Shown piece by piece: positions 19,936 to 29,663 of a stretch of 64,000 bases of DNA. Below the pieces are notes generated by a model, which was given only the letters and a program-made list of their open reading frames with translations, was not told the origin of the DNA and ran no database searches. Source of the DNA: Methanobrevibacter wolinii SH (GTDB taxonomy: Archaea; Methanobacteriota; Methanobacteria; Methanobacteriales; Methanobacteriaceae); NCBI RefSeq assembly GCF_000621965.1, contig NZ_JHWX01000015.1:1-64000 (forward strand), written 5' to 3'. Position numbers and translations under genes: made by a program. How positions within the stretch are numbered: position 1 is the stretch's first letter; every line of letters begins with the position of its first letter.

Positions 19936-20373
19936 TAATAAGCTACAATGATTTTACTTAAATAGAATAAATCATTTAATAATTATATAGTAAAATTTTA
20001 ATAAAAGATTTCAAACAAACATTCATTTAAAACAAAGGGAATACATTGTGAAATGGAGATTTATATTGAAGATTTTTACTCAAAAATAGAAGATATAATT
20101 TCTGATTTCAACATTTATAAAAAAAATAACCGTTAAAATATTTAAAATATTAATTGTTAGAAATAATTCAAATATCCATGCCAATCAAGAAATTTGAAAT
20201 AATATTTTTTAAAACAGTAATAATATTTTAATTTATTTAAAAATTTAATCATGTTAAATCATTGTATAATTAAAATATTTAAGAATTTTAATTAATATCA
20301 AAAATTATTTAATTAAAGAAATATTATATAATATTATAATACTTTTATCATGAAAAAAATCGAGGTGTATTAT
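19936..20373. other. gap upstream of M42 peptidase
   Basis: It contains a 27-codon ORF (20053-20136, starting MEIYIEDFYSKIEDII) without a good ribosome site; it may be a remnant or chance. GAGGTG at 20362-20367 is the ribosome site of the next gene. Confidence 0.4.
19947..19976 (+). terminator. possible weak hairpin after FrhB-like gene
   Basis: AATGATTT (19947-19954) and AAATCATT (19969-19976) can pair across a 14-base loop. There is no strong T-run, so this is tentative. Confidence 0.25.
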
Positions 20374-21447
20374 ATGAGTGATAAAAAAGAATCAGAATCC
20401 AAAGCTGATAAATATTTCAACATGGATTTAATGAAAGAATTATGTGTAACTAATGGTATCTCTGGTTATGAAGATAATATTGCAGCTATATTTGAAAGAG
20501 AATTAAAAGATGTTGCAGATACAATTGAAAGAGATAATATGGGAAATATTATCTGTACTAAAAAAGGTAAAAAAGGTAAACCAACAGTAATGTTAGCAGC
20601 ACATATGGATGAAATTGGATTAATGGTTCGTTACATTGATGATGATGGATTCTTAAGATTTACTAAAATTGGAGGAATTAATGATCAAATGTTACAAAAC
20701 CAAACTGTTACTATTCACACAGCTGATGGTGATGTAACTGGTGTAATTGGTTCTAAACCACCTCATATTACAACTGCAGAAGAAAGGAAAAAAGTAGTAC
20801 CATTTGATAAAATGTTTATTGATATTGGTGCTAAAGATAAAGAAGAAGCTGAAACTATGGTTTCAGTTGGAGATCCTATTACTATTAATACAATCTTTGC
20901 TGAATATCCACATAATTGTTTTATGGGAAAAGCAATTGATAACCGTGCAGGTTGTTATGTAGTTATGGAAGTACTTAAAAGAGTTAAAACAGATGCTACT
21001 GTTTATGGTGTAGGTACTGTTCAAGAAGAAGTAGGTCTTAAAGGTGCTAGAACTTCTGCATTTAAATTAAACCCAGATTGGGCATTTGCTTTAGATACTA
21101 CATTATCTGGAGATCACCCTGGTGTAAAACCTGATGAAGCTCCTGGAAAAATGGGTGAAGGACCTGTTATAGTATTAATTGATGCAGGTGGAAGAGGAAT
21201 TATCACTCCTAAAAAAGTAAGAGATTTACTTATTAATACTGGTGATAAATATGATATTCCATACCAACTTGAAGTTGGTGATGGAGGAACTACTGATGGT
21301 AGTGTAATACATCTTACAAGAGAAGGTATTCCAACTGGAGTATTTTCAGTTCCTACTAGATATATTCATACACCTTGCAGTGTTGCAAGTGCTGAAGATA
21401 TTGAAAACACTATTGAATTAATAGTTAAAGCTATTGAATCATTATAA
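20374..21447 (+). CDS. M42 family metallopeptidase (glutamyl aminopeptidase-like)
   Basis: A dinuclear-zinc aminopeptidase of the M42/TET family, 357 residues, which trims peptides to amino acids inside large tetrahedral assemblies. The zinc ligands and catalytic residues are all visible: His in AAHMDEIG, bridging Asp in KAIDNRAG, the Glu pair in VQEEVG, Asp in ALDTT, and the last His in RYIHTPCS. The start is ATG 20374 with GAGGTG upstream; an upstream in-frame ATG at 20350 would precede that site. It ends at a strong hairpin terminator and appears monocistronic. Substrate preference cannot be read from sequence. Confidence 0.93.
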   Translation: MSDKKESESKADKYFNMDLMKELCVTNGISGYEDNIAAIFERELKDVADTIERDNMGNIICTKKGKKGKPTVMLAAHMDEIGLMVRYIDDDGFLRFTKIGGINDQMLQNQTVTIHTADGDVTGVIGSKPPHITTAEERKKVVPFDKMFIDIGAKDKEEAETMVSVGDPITINTIFAEYPHNCFMGKAIDNRAGCYVVMEVLKRVKTDATVYGVGTVQEEVGLKGARTSAFKLNPDWAFALDTTLSGDHPGVKPDEAPGKMGEGPVIVLIDAGGRGIITPKKVRDLLINTGDKYDIPYQLEVGDGGTTDGSVIHLTREGIPTGVFSVPTRYIHTPCSVASAEDIENTIELIVKAIESL

Positions 21448-21459
21448 ACACATAAATAG

Positions 21460-21487
21460 GTATAAATTTGTTTTATCAAATTTATAC
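21460..21487 (+). terminator. strong hairpin after M42 peptidase
   Basis: GTATAAATTTG (21460-21470) and CAAATTTATAC (21477-21487) form a perfect 11-bp stem with a 6-base loop, 12 bases after the stop. Confidence 0.65.
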
Positions 21488-21952
21488 TCTTATTAATTAT
21501 TTAAAGATACTTATTTTAATTAATAAAAATACTTAAATCTTTTAAATTTAGAAAAAACACTATTTATATAACTACTTTTTTTATAAAAATATAAATTAAA
21601 AATATCCTATTTATCATCAGTATATTACAATTAAAAACAATAAACTAGATTTTAATAACAAATTAAAAAAAATATACACAAATAATAAAACAAACTATTT
21701 TCCTAAAATAACAATTAAAAATTAGAAATTAAAAAGCAATAAACTAGTTTCTAATAAAATAACCATATTAAATTCATTATTTTCTATTTATTTTTAATAT
21801 TATAGTAAAAAAATATAATATTAAAAACTATTTAGTAAAATATATTAAATATATAATACATAATAAATTACACTATTATTTTATCTATATTTCTTGTATA
21901 TAAAAAAATTATATACTTATTTTTATTTAATTTATAATAACTAGGGGTAACA
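21488..21952. other. AT-rich gap upstream of giant helicase gene
   Basis: An imperfect direct repeat of CAATTAAAAA...CAATAAACTAG(A/T)TT occurs at about 21628 and 21711. There is no gene. A TATATAATACATAATAAA stretch near 21850 could be promoter. AGGGGTAA at 21943-21950 is the ribosome site. Confidence 0.45.
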
Positions 21953-24900
21953 ATGGGTAAATCATCTTCAAAAAAAATAAAAAAAGAGTTTAAAGATTTA
22001 AGAAAAAATCTTCTTGATTTAACATTAAGGAATCAATTATTGAACTTTAAAGATCGTAATCAAACTCTTTCATTCCCTAATCAAAAACCAACAAATGTTT
22101 ATAAAAGACTTGTCTTACAAAACAAGAAAATGAATTTTGTTCCAAAAGGTAAGGATAAAGAGAACTCATCTAAATGGAGTCTACATAAACCAGAGATTTT
22201 TTCAGATGATAAATCCTTAGAAACTAATCTCACTCCTAATGAATTACAAAAAAAATTATTTTATATTAATAACCAATCTAAAACAATGCTTCAAGAGCAA
22301 GGTTATAATATTTTATATATTGCAATTGGTTTTTTAAGATGGTTTGATAAACATAAACCTAAAAAAGCTAATCTTGCACCTTTAATTTTAATACCTGTAG
22401 CTATGGAAAGAAAACAAGCAGGAAATTCTTTTGTAATTAGATGGACTGGTGAAGATATTCAAACAAATATTTCACTTAAAACTAAACTTGCAGAAGATGG
22501 AATAAAAATCCCAGATTTTGAAGCTAAAAACTATGTAGAAGCTCCAAGCCAATATATGGATGAAATTAAAAAAGCTATTAGATTCAAAGGTAATTGGAAA
22601 GTTACAGACAAAGTTGCATTAGGTTTCTTTTCATTTACTAAATTTATAATGTATAATGATTTAAATCCTGAAAGTTGGGGTGATGATGTAGATTTAACTA
22701 ATCATCCACTTATACAAGCAATATTTGATCCATCAGTTAATGATACAGAAAGTTTTGATGAAAATGATGTAGATAAAATAAATTATAAAGATATGTATCA
22801 AGTTTTAGATGCAGATTCATCACAGATTGCTGTTATTGAAGATGTTAAAGCTGGTCGTAATCTTGTTGTTGAAGGACCACCAGGAACAGGTAAATCTCAA
22901 ACTATTGTTAATTTAATAGCAGAATTAATTGCAGATGGTAAAACTGTTTTATTTGTATCTGAAAAGATGGCTGCATTAGAAGTAGTAAAAGATAGATTAA
23001 CTGCAGTTGGACTTGGAAAATATATTTTAGAATTACATTCACATAAAACAAGACGTAAAAAATTTATTAAAGAACTTAAAAAATCTGCAACAGTACGTTC
23101 TACTAGTGATAAAAATATTGATAGAACTATACGTAAACTTGAAACACTTAAAGTTCAATTAGATGATTATGCAGAAATAATACATAAACCATTATATTCT
23201 ATTAGTTTATCTGCTTATGATTTATATGGAAGAAAAGAATTTGCAGAAGAATATTTTAAAACAGAAGGTAAAATATTACCTCTTGTTAGATTTGAACACC
23301 CTGAAGATTTAACAATGAAAGACCTTGATGATATTGTTTTATCTCTTGAAAATCTTGCAGAATTACATGGTACTATTAATAAAGATAATCCTTGGAGTTA
23401 TTGTTCACCAAAAAGTTTACTTCCAAGTGATTTAAGAGAAATACAAATATTAATTGCAGACTCATCAGAAGCTCTTGATAGATTTAATATTGAAGCAGAT
23501 ATTGCTGAAGAAAATTTTGGTATTAAAAAGGCTAAAAATTTAAGAAATCTTGATAAAACAATTAAATCTTTAGATTTCTTAGATAAAGAAGTACCAATAA
23601 TAGATAAAGATTTGTTAAGTTCATCTGCATGGGATAATCCTAAAATTGCTGAAAAGTTAATTAATGACTTAGAACACTATCAAAAATCTGCAAAAATATT
23701 AGATAAGTTTAATCCTACAATACTTAATGTAGATATTAATAGTTTAATAAATACAATAAAAGAAGGATCCCATAAGAAATTTAGACTATTTTCTAAATCT
23801 AATACTAAAGTTGTTGAAGAATTTTATAAAGGGAAAGTTCCTGGAGATTCAGCGGTTATATCTGATTTAAATGCAATTAAAAAGTTTAAAGAAGAGAAAA
23901 CTGAAATTGAAAGTGAAGATACCATTGGAAAATCATATTTCTCAAATTATTGGTCTTTAAATGCAGATATTAAAGAACTTAAAAAAATTTATAATTGGAT
24001 GTTTGAATTAAAACAATATCTCAATGAAGATATTTTTACAGATAAAGTATTTGATTACCTTACAAATGATTTTAAAACAACATCTATTAAAGAATCATTG
24101 AAAGATTATATTAAAGAAGGAAATAATTTTAGACATGAATTACATAAACTTCAAACAACTTTAAAACCAAATACAAAAGTAATATTTAAAAAAGATGCTG
24201 AAGATGTATTATTCACTGAATGGGTAAACCAATTTAGTAAATGGAATGGCCATTTCTCAAGCTTACATTTATGGAGTCAATATTTAAATACTAAAAATAA
24301 ATGTATGAATTCTGAAGCTAAATTATTTATTAATACTATTGAAAAAAGGAATATTAAAAAGGATGAAGTTAATGCATTAGTTTCAGGAAATTTTGCAGAT
24401 AGTTTACTTAATAAAGTATTTATAGATAATCCTGAATTAAGTTCCTTTGTTGGAGAATTACATGAAAACCGTATTAAAGAATTCCAAGATTTAGATAGAA
24501 AAATTTTAAAATTAAATCAAAAAAGAGTATTTAATAAACTTAATAAAAATATTCCTAAAATCTATGGAGGAGCAAGTAATCCTGAGGCTAAAATCCTTGC
24601 TGGAGAATTTACAAGAAAAAGTGGGCATCTACCAGTTAGATCACTTCTTGAAAAAACAGGAGATATCATTAAAAAAATCAAACCTATATTTATGATGAGT
24701 CCATTATCTATTGCTCAGTATCTTGATCCAACTAATCCAAAATTACAATTTGATGTTGTTATCTTTGATGAAGCAAGTCAAGTAAAACCTGAAGATGCTC
24801 TTGGTGCATTTATGCGTGGTAAAACAGCAGTTGTTATGGGAGATACTCAACAATTACCACCTACAAGTTTCTTTGATCAAATTGCTGATGGAGACTCACA

Positions 24901-27900
24901 TGAAGAAGTAGCTAGTGCTAATGATATGGAAAGTATTTTACATCTTTGTAAATTATCTTTTCCTGTTAAAATGTTAAAATGGCATTACAGAAGTCGTCAC
25001 GAATCACTTATTGCTGTATCAAATAGAGAATTTTATGATAACCAATTACTTGTTTATCCATCTCCTTCACATGATGATCCAGAATTAGGTCTTAAATTTA
25101 GATATTGTCCAGATACAATATATGAAAGAGGTGAAGGTTCATATAATCGTGGAGAAGCTAAAGAAGTTGTTAAAGAAATATTTAAACACTTTGAAAAATA
25201 TGGGGACAGTAAAAGTTTAGGAGTAGGTACATTCTCAGTTGCTCAAAGGAATGCAATCTTAGAAGAACTTGAAGTTGAACGTAAAAACCATCCTGAACTT
25301 GAACCATTATTCTCTGAAAACAGACCAGATAGATTCTTTGTTAAAAACCTTGAAACAATTCAAGGTGATGAAAGAGATGTTATTCTTATTAGTGTAGGTT
25401 ATGGTTTTGATCAAAATAGAAAAATGTCTTTGAACTTCGGTCCTTTAAATCAAGATGGAGGAGAAAGACGTTTAAATGTACTTGTTACTCGTGCAAAAGA
25501 AAAATGTGTAGTATTTTCTAACTTCAGATCACATGATATGCATTTAACTGCTAACCCACCATTTGGTGTACGTGCACTTAAAGAATTCTTAGAATATGCA
25601 GAAAGCTTAACTATTGGAAATATTCCAAATGAAGATGATACTGTAGAACCATTTGAAGAAGGAATATATACTTTCTTAGTTGATAATGGATATACTGTTG
25701 ATAAACATGTTGGTTGTGCAGGTTTCAGAGTAGATCTTGCTATTGTAGATGAGAACAATCCTGGAAGATATATCTTAGGTATTACTACTGATGGTAAAAT
25801 GTATGCTTCAAGTAAGGTTGCACGTGATAGAGATAGACTTAGAGAACAAGTTCTTGATGGTTTAGGTTGGAAATTATACCATTTATGGTCTACTGATTGG
25901 TATAGAAATGAAGAAGCTTCTAAAAAACGTCTTTTAGATAGAGTTCAACAAGCAAAACTTGATATTATTGAAGATGATAAAAAACGTGCTGAAGAAGAAC
26001 GTAAATTCCAAGAAAGAATGAAAGCCGAAAAAGAAAGAAGACTTGAAGAAGCACGTAGACTTAAAGAACAAGAAGAAAATGAAGTTAAAGAAACTACAGA
26101 TGACTTTAAAGAAATTAATGATAATGATGATAATCAAAATATAAGAAACAATACAGAAATTGAAATAAGTAATATACCAAGTGATACTGAAAATAAAATA
26201 AGTAACTTAGCAGAAAATAATGATACAAATAATATTACTGCAGATAATCATTTTGAAAACAAATATACCACAAAACCAAAAGAAAATAATAGTAATTACA
26301 GAAATACAAAATCTAATTATGAAACTAAAGAAGATATTGCTCGTGAAGAAGCAAGATCTAGAGAATTAATAAATCAATTTTCAAATAATGAAGATTCAAA
26401 AAATGAATACATTAATGAAAATGAATCAAATGATGTATATGATGAACTTGAAGAACCATTAATTGTTAATAATGATTTAATATCTCAACTTAAGAAAGAA
26501 TCTGAAGAAGAAATATTAACTAGTAGTCAAAATAATGATAGCTTTATTAAAAATAATGATAATAGTCAATATGACAGAATCAATAAATTAAATAGTAAAC
26601 TTGAAAAATCTTTTAATAAACTTGGTGAAGCAGAAAATAAACATAGAAATTCAATTTCTGAATTTATTGGTTCAAAGATTTCTAATATAAATAGAAAAAA
26701 TGATAATGAATCATTTGAAGATATAAATAATTATAATCAAGAAACAGATTATAATACAATAAAAGATATTAATGAAAAAGAAAATGATTTAATTGATGAA
26801 GATTTCAAAACTACTAACGAAACAAATCAAGAAACAGATGAAAATACATCTAATACAGACAAAAATATTGGCAAAAATTCAAGAAATATACTTAATACAG
26901 ATAAAAATATAGAAAATACAAGAAATATACCTAATACAGACAAAAAAACAAGAGATATACATAATACAGAAAAAGATAATATTAATCCTGAAGAGAAAAT
27001 TCTATTTTCTGATGATGAATATGAATATGTTGAAGTTCCAAGTAATAGGAAACTTAAAGATGGAGAAAAAGAAATCTCAAATGATGAAATGAAACATATT
27101 GAAGAAATAGAAGAAGAAAATACAAATAATGACGAAACAATAATTTATGATAACGGAAAAATGAAAGAAGATACTATTGAAAACGGAAAAATACCTAAAG
27201 TCCACTTTAGAAAAAGATTCAATAAAATCAATGATAAAGTGGATAGTGATGATCAAAAATTAGAGGAAATGATTAACATTATTGTTAATAATAAAGATGA
27301 CAGTCCTTTAAATACTTACAGTGAAATATCAGAAAATAAACCAGCAATTAGTAAAGATTCAGATTTAAACATTATAAATGATAATGATATAAATCTTAAA
27401 ACTAACGATAAAAAAGATAACATAAACTTAGAATATAAATCAGAAGATGAAATTGATAACTTATTTGATGATAAAGAAATAGATGAAGATCAAGAAATCA
27501 TTAATGAAATAATGAATTCAAATGATTCTACTAATGTAGTTACTAAAGATTATGAATCAAATACTTATGATGATTCTAAAAATAACCCTAATGTAATTAC
27601 TGAAGATTATGAATCAAATACTTATGATGATTATTATACAGATACTGATTTTAATAATCCTTTAAGAAAAAACAATGTTCAATATGATATTGAAGATAAA
27701 GATGATGAATCAATAATAGACAAAATATCTAAATTTAAAAAAGAACTTGAATATATTAATGATTCATTAAAAGAAATTGAAAATAATACACAACCTAAAA
27801 AAACACATGTAATTGATAGAACTACTGAATTTAACTATGATGACTATGATAATTCAAATGATGAATTTATTCCATTAGAAGATAATGAAGAATATGTAGA

Positions 27901-28783
27901 TAATCATAATGACTATGATGATTATACAACATATTCTAATGAATATATAACTGATGATACTGTTATTACTAATGATATTCCAGAAAATCTAATAAATAAT
28001 GTAAATAATCACAATAATGAAAAACTTCAAGAAAATTCAATAAATAATACAAACAACCACAAACTTCAAGAAAATTCAATAAACAAAGTAAACAACCATA
28101 ATAATAAATTAGAATCAGAAAAATTAGAAGAAATCATTGAAGATGCAGATAAAGATTATAAAAAGATTGAAAATGAAAGAAAAAAAGAATCAAATAGTCT
28201 TAAAGCATATGATAATAGAACATTACCAAATAAAGATAAATCAATGAAAGATTATATTAAAAAATATAATGAATTTAAAGATTTACCATTAAAAACACAA
28301 GATGATGTATATGATAAACCAATATCATTTATTGCTGAAGTAATATCACAAATAGTTGATGTTGAAGGTCCAGTTCATAAGGATATAATTATTAAAAGAA
28401 TTAAAGAAAGTTCTGGAATTAAAAGAGCAGGATCTAAACTTAAATCTACAGTTAATGATGGTATAAAATCAGCAGAAAATGAAGGTTTAATATATATTGT
28501 TGATGATTTTTTATATTCTAATAAAAATCAAGAAATACAAGTTAGAAAACGTTCTAAACCAAATATTGATTTAATTTCTGATGATGAAATAGGAGCTAAT
28601 ATTAAATTAGTTCTTATATTTAAAGAACATTTAACTGATGAAAAATTAACAAGAGCAGTTGCTCGTAATTTTGGTTTTAAATCAACATCTAAAAAAACTG
28701 CTAAGAAAATTAATTCAGTAATTGACTTAATGTTAGCAAAAGAAATATTAGAACTTGTACAAGGAGAAATACAACTTAAATAA
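21953..28783 (+). CDS. DUF4011-helicase-nuclease-like-DUF3320 protein, probable antiviral defence factor
   Basis: A single 2276-residue protein. Order: a DUF4011-like N-terminus (LRKNLLDLTLRNQLLNF); a split superfamily 1 helicase with Walker A GPPGTGKS (308-315), DEAS (939-942), GDTQQLPP, WHYRSRHESLI, QGDERDVIL and NVLVTRAKE; a Vsr-like restriction-fold domain (about 1238-1325, GFRVDLAI with Asp1261, ARDRDRLREQVLDGLGW, LWSTDW); a charged coiled coil (1326-1380); a ~720-residue Asn/Asp/Glu/Lys-rich low-complexity stretch; and a C-terminal DUF3320 region (about 2117-2276). This matches stand-alone defence proteins of the DUF4011/helicase/Vsr/DUF3320 type (called Hhe, from memory). The position where relatives carry IECDG and YH reads ITTDG and YA (Thr1278, Ala1285), so nuclease activity is doubtful. 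Confidence 0.85.
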   Translation: MGKSSSKKIKKEFKDLRKNLLDLTLRNQLLNFKDRNQTLSFPNQKPTNVYKRLVLQNKKMNFVPKGKDKENSSKWSLHKPEIFSDDKSLETNLTPNELQKKLFYINNQSKTMLQEQGYNILYIAIGFLRWFDKHKPKKANLAPLILIPVAMERKQAGNSFVIRWTGEDIQTNISLKTKLAEDGIKIPDFEAKNYVEAPSQYMDEIKKAIRFKGNWKVTDKVALGFFSFTKFIMYNDLNPESWGDDVDLTNHPLIQAIFDPSVNDTESFDENDVDKINYKDMYQVLDADSSQIAVIEDVKAGRNLVVEGPPGTGKSQTIVNLIAELIADGKTVLFVSEKMAALEVVKDRLTAVGLGKYILELHSHKTRRKKFIKELKKSATVRSTSDKNIDRTIRKLETLKVQLDDYAEIIHKPLYSISLSAYDLYGRKEFAEEYFKTEGKILPLVRFEHPEDLTMKDLDDIVLSLENLAELHGTINKDNPWSYCSPKSLLPSDLREIQILIADSSEALDRFNIEADIAEENFGIKKAKNLRNLDKTIKSLDFLDKEVPIIDKDLLSSSAWDNPKIAEKLINDLEHYQKSAKILDKFNPTILNVDINSLINTIKEGSHKKFRLFSKSNTKVVEEFYKGKVPGDSAVISDLNAIKKFKEEKTEIESEDTIGKSYFSNYWSLNADIKELKKIYNWMFELKQYLNEDIFTDKVFDYLTNDFKTTSIKESLKDYIKEGNNFRHELHKLQTTLKPNTKVIFKKDAEDVLFTEWVNQFSKWNGHFSSLHLWSQYLNTKNKCMNSEAKLFINTIEKRNIKKDEVNALVSGNFADSLLNKVFIDNPELSSFVGELHENRIKEFQDLDRKILKLNQKRVFNKLNKNIPKIYGGASNPEAKILAGEFTRKSGHLPVRSLLEKTGDIIKKIKPIFMMSPLSIAQYLDPTNPKLQFDVVIFDEASQVKPEDALGAFMRGKTAVVMGDTQQLPPTSFFDQIADGDSHEEVASANDMESILHLCKLSFPVKMLKWHYRSRHESLIAVSNREFYDNQLLVYPSPSHDDPELGLKFRYCPDTIYERGEGSYNRGEAKEVVKEIFKHFEKYGDSKSLGVGTFSVAQRNAILEELEVERKNHPELEPLFSENRPDRFFVKNLETIQGDERDVILISVGYGFDQNRKMSLNFGPLNQDGGERRLNVLVTRAKEKCVVFSNFRSHDMHLTANPPFGVRALKEFLEYAESLTIGNIPNEDDTVEPFEEGIYTFLVDNGYTVDKHVGCAGFRVDLAIVDENNPGRYILGITTDGKMYASSKVARDRDRLREQVLDGLGWKLYHLWSTDWYRNEEASKKRLLDRVQQAKLDIIEDDKKRAEEERKFQERMKAEKERRLEEARRLKEQEENEVKETTDDFKEINDNDDNQNIRNNTEIEISNIPSDTENKISNLAENNDTNNITADNHFENKYTTKPKENNSNYRNTKSNYETKEDIAREEARSRELINQFSNNEDSKNEYINENESNDVYDELEEPLIVNNDLISQLKKESEEEILTSSQNNDSFIKNNDNSQYDRINKLNSKLEKSFNKLGEAENKHRNSISEFIGSKISNINRKNDNESFEDINNYNQETDYNTIKDINEKENDLIDEDFKTTNETNQETDENTSNTDKNIGKNSRNILNTDKNIENTRNIPNTDKKTRDIHNTEKDNINPEEKILFSDDEYEYVEVPSNRKLKDGEKEISNDEMKHIEEIEEENTNNDETIIYDNGKMKEDTIENGKIPKVHFRKRFNKINDKVDSDDQKLEEMINIIVNNKDDSPLNTYSEISENKPAISKDSDLNIINDNDINLKTNDKKDNINLEYKSEDEIDNLFDDKEIDEDQEIINEIMNSNDSTNVVTKDYESNTYDDSKNNPNVITEDYESNTYDDYYTDTDFNNPLRKNNVQYDIEDKDDESIIDKISKFKKELEYINDSLKEIENNTQPKKTHVIDRTTEFNYDDYDNSNDEFIPLEDNEEYVDNHNDYDDYTTYSNEYITDDTVITNDIPENLINNVNNHNNEKLQENSINNTNNHKLQENSINKVNNHNNKLESEKLEEIIEDADKDYKKIENERKKESNSLKAYDNRTLPNKDKSMKDYIKKYNEFKDLPLKTQDDVYDKPISFIAEVISQIVDVEGPVHKDIIIKRIKESSGIKRAGSKLKSTVNDGIKSAENEGLIYIVDDFLYSNKNQEIQVRKRSKPNIDLISDDEIGANIKLVLIFKEHLTDEKLTRAVARNFGFKSTSKKTAKKINSVIDLMLAKEILELVQGEIQLK

Positions 28784-28788
28784 TCTCC

Positions 28789-28814
28789 AAAGTTTTAATA
28801 TTTAACTTTTTTTT
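28789..28814 (+). terminator. terminator of giant helicase gene
   Basis: AAAGTT (28789-28794) pairs with AACTTT (28804-28809) and is followed by a T-run to 28814. Confidence 0.5.
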
Positions 28815-29663
28815 AATTTTTAATATATAATAAAATTTAATTAGTTTAAGGAATATTAAAAACTAAATTAATTAATAAGTATATAGAATTTGTTTTAATA
28901 AACCTTTTTTAAAAAAGTCTTAAATTTAATTTTCAATTATAAAATGAAGTCTAGATTTTTATAAGAAGTATTTTCTAATAGTTTATAATGTTAATAAATC
29001 AATTTAGAGCTTAATATATTTAGTTATATTTAAAATTAATACTTTTAATTAATTAAATAATTTAAAATTATATTAAAATTTTCTTAATAATAAAAAATAT
29101 AAGAAAATTAATACAAAAATAGGAATTTATTTAAAATTAAGTTAATATTTATAAAAAAAGGTTTAATAAAATAAATAAGAATGATTATAGAAATAAAAAA
29201 AAGGTTTAATATACTTTTTAAAAAAAAACATACGTTTAAGGGGGTGAATATGTATGATTTTCTATAATCATCCTATTAGGTATAAGAATAAATCTCATAC
29301 CTAATAATTTATAAATATTTTATAACATATAAAGCTTTTGATAATTTTTCATAAATACATAAAAGTTTAATTAAAATCAATGAAAATGTATAAAATTTTT
29401 TATATAAATTATACAAAAACAAAAGAAAGAATAAGATTTTTAATTAAATTAATAAAATTTTTAACAATAAACTAATAATTAATAAATAAAAATAAGATTT
29501 ATTAAATGAAATTTAATTTACTAAAGATATTTTTAAAAAAAAAATTTAAAAAACTAATAAATAAAACATTTAAAAACTTAATATAAATTAGAAAAAACAA
29601 TATTAATAAATAAAAAAAAATATTTTATATATTTATTATAATAAAATTAAGGAAAATATTACA
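28815..29663. other. 880-bp gap upstream of uvrC with structured element
   Basis: Mostly low-complexity A/T. A conspicuous structured segment at 29181-29306 (listed separately) has the only G-rich run of the gap. The 350 bp nearest uvrC show nothing clear apart from AAGGA before the start. Confidence 0.5.
29181..29306 (+). ncRNA. candidate structured leader or small RNA with micro-ORF
   Basis: A perfect 13-bp inverted repeat links 29181-29193 (ATGATTATAGAAA) with 29259-29271. Next comes a perfect 10-bp hairpin, TATTAGGTAT (29274-29283) with ATACCTAATA (29297-29306). Between the arms is a strong ribosome-site-like GGGGGTGA (29240-29247), 6 bases before a 16-codon ORF at 29254-29304 starting MIFYNHPIRY. 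The micro-ORF overlaps the 3' arm and the hairpin, an arrangement reminiscent of translation-controlled leaders. It lies 358 bp upstream of uvrC, so a link to uvrC is uncertain. Confidence 0.4.

Noticed and set aside
20053-20136. 27-codon ORF MEIYIEDFYSKIEDII...
   Set aside because: No ribosome site and no supporting context; mentioned only as a possible relic.
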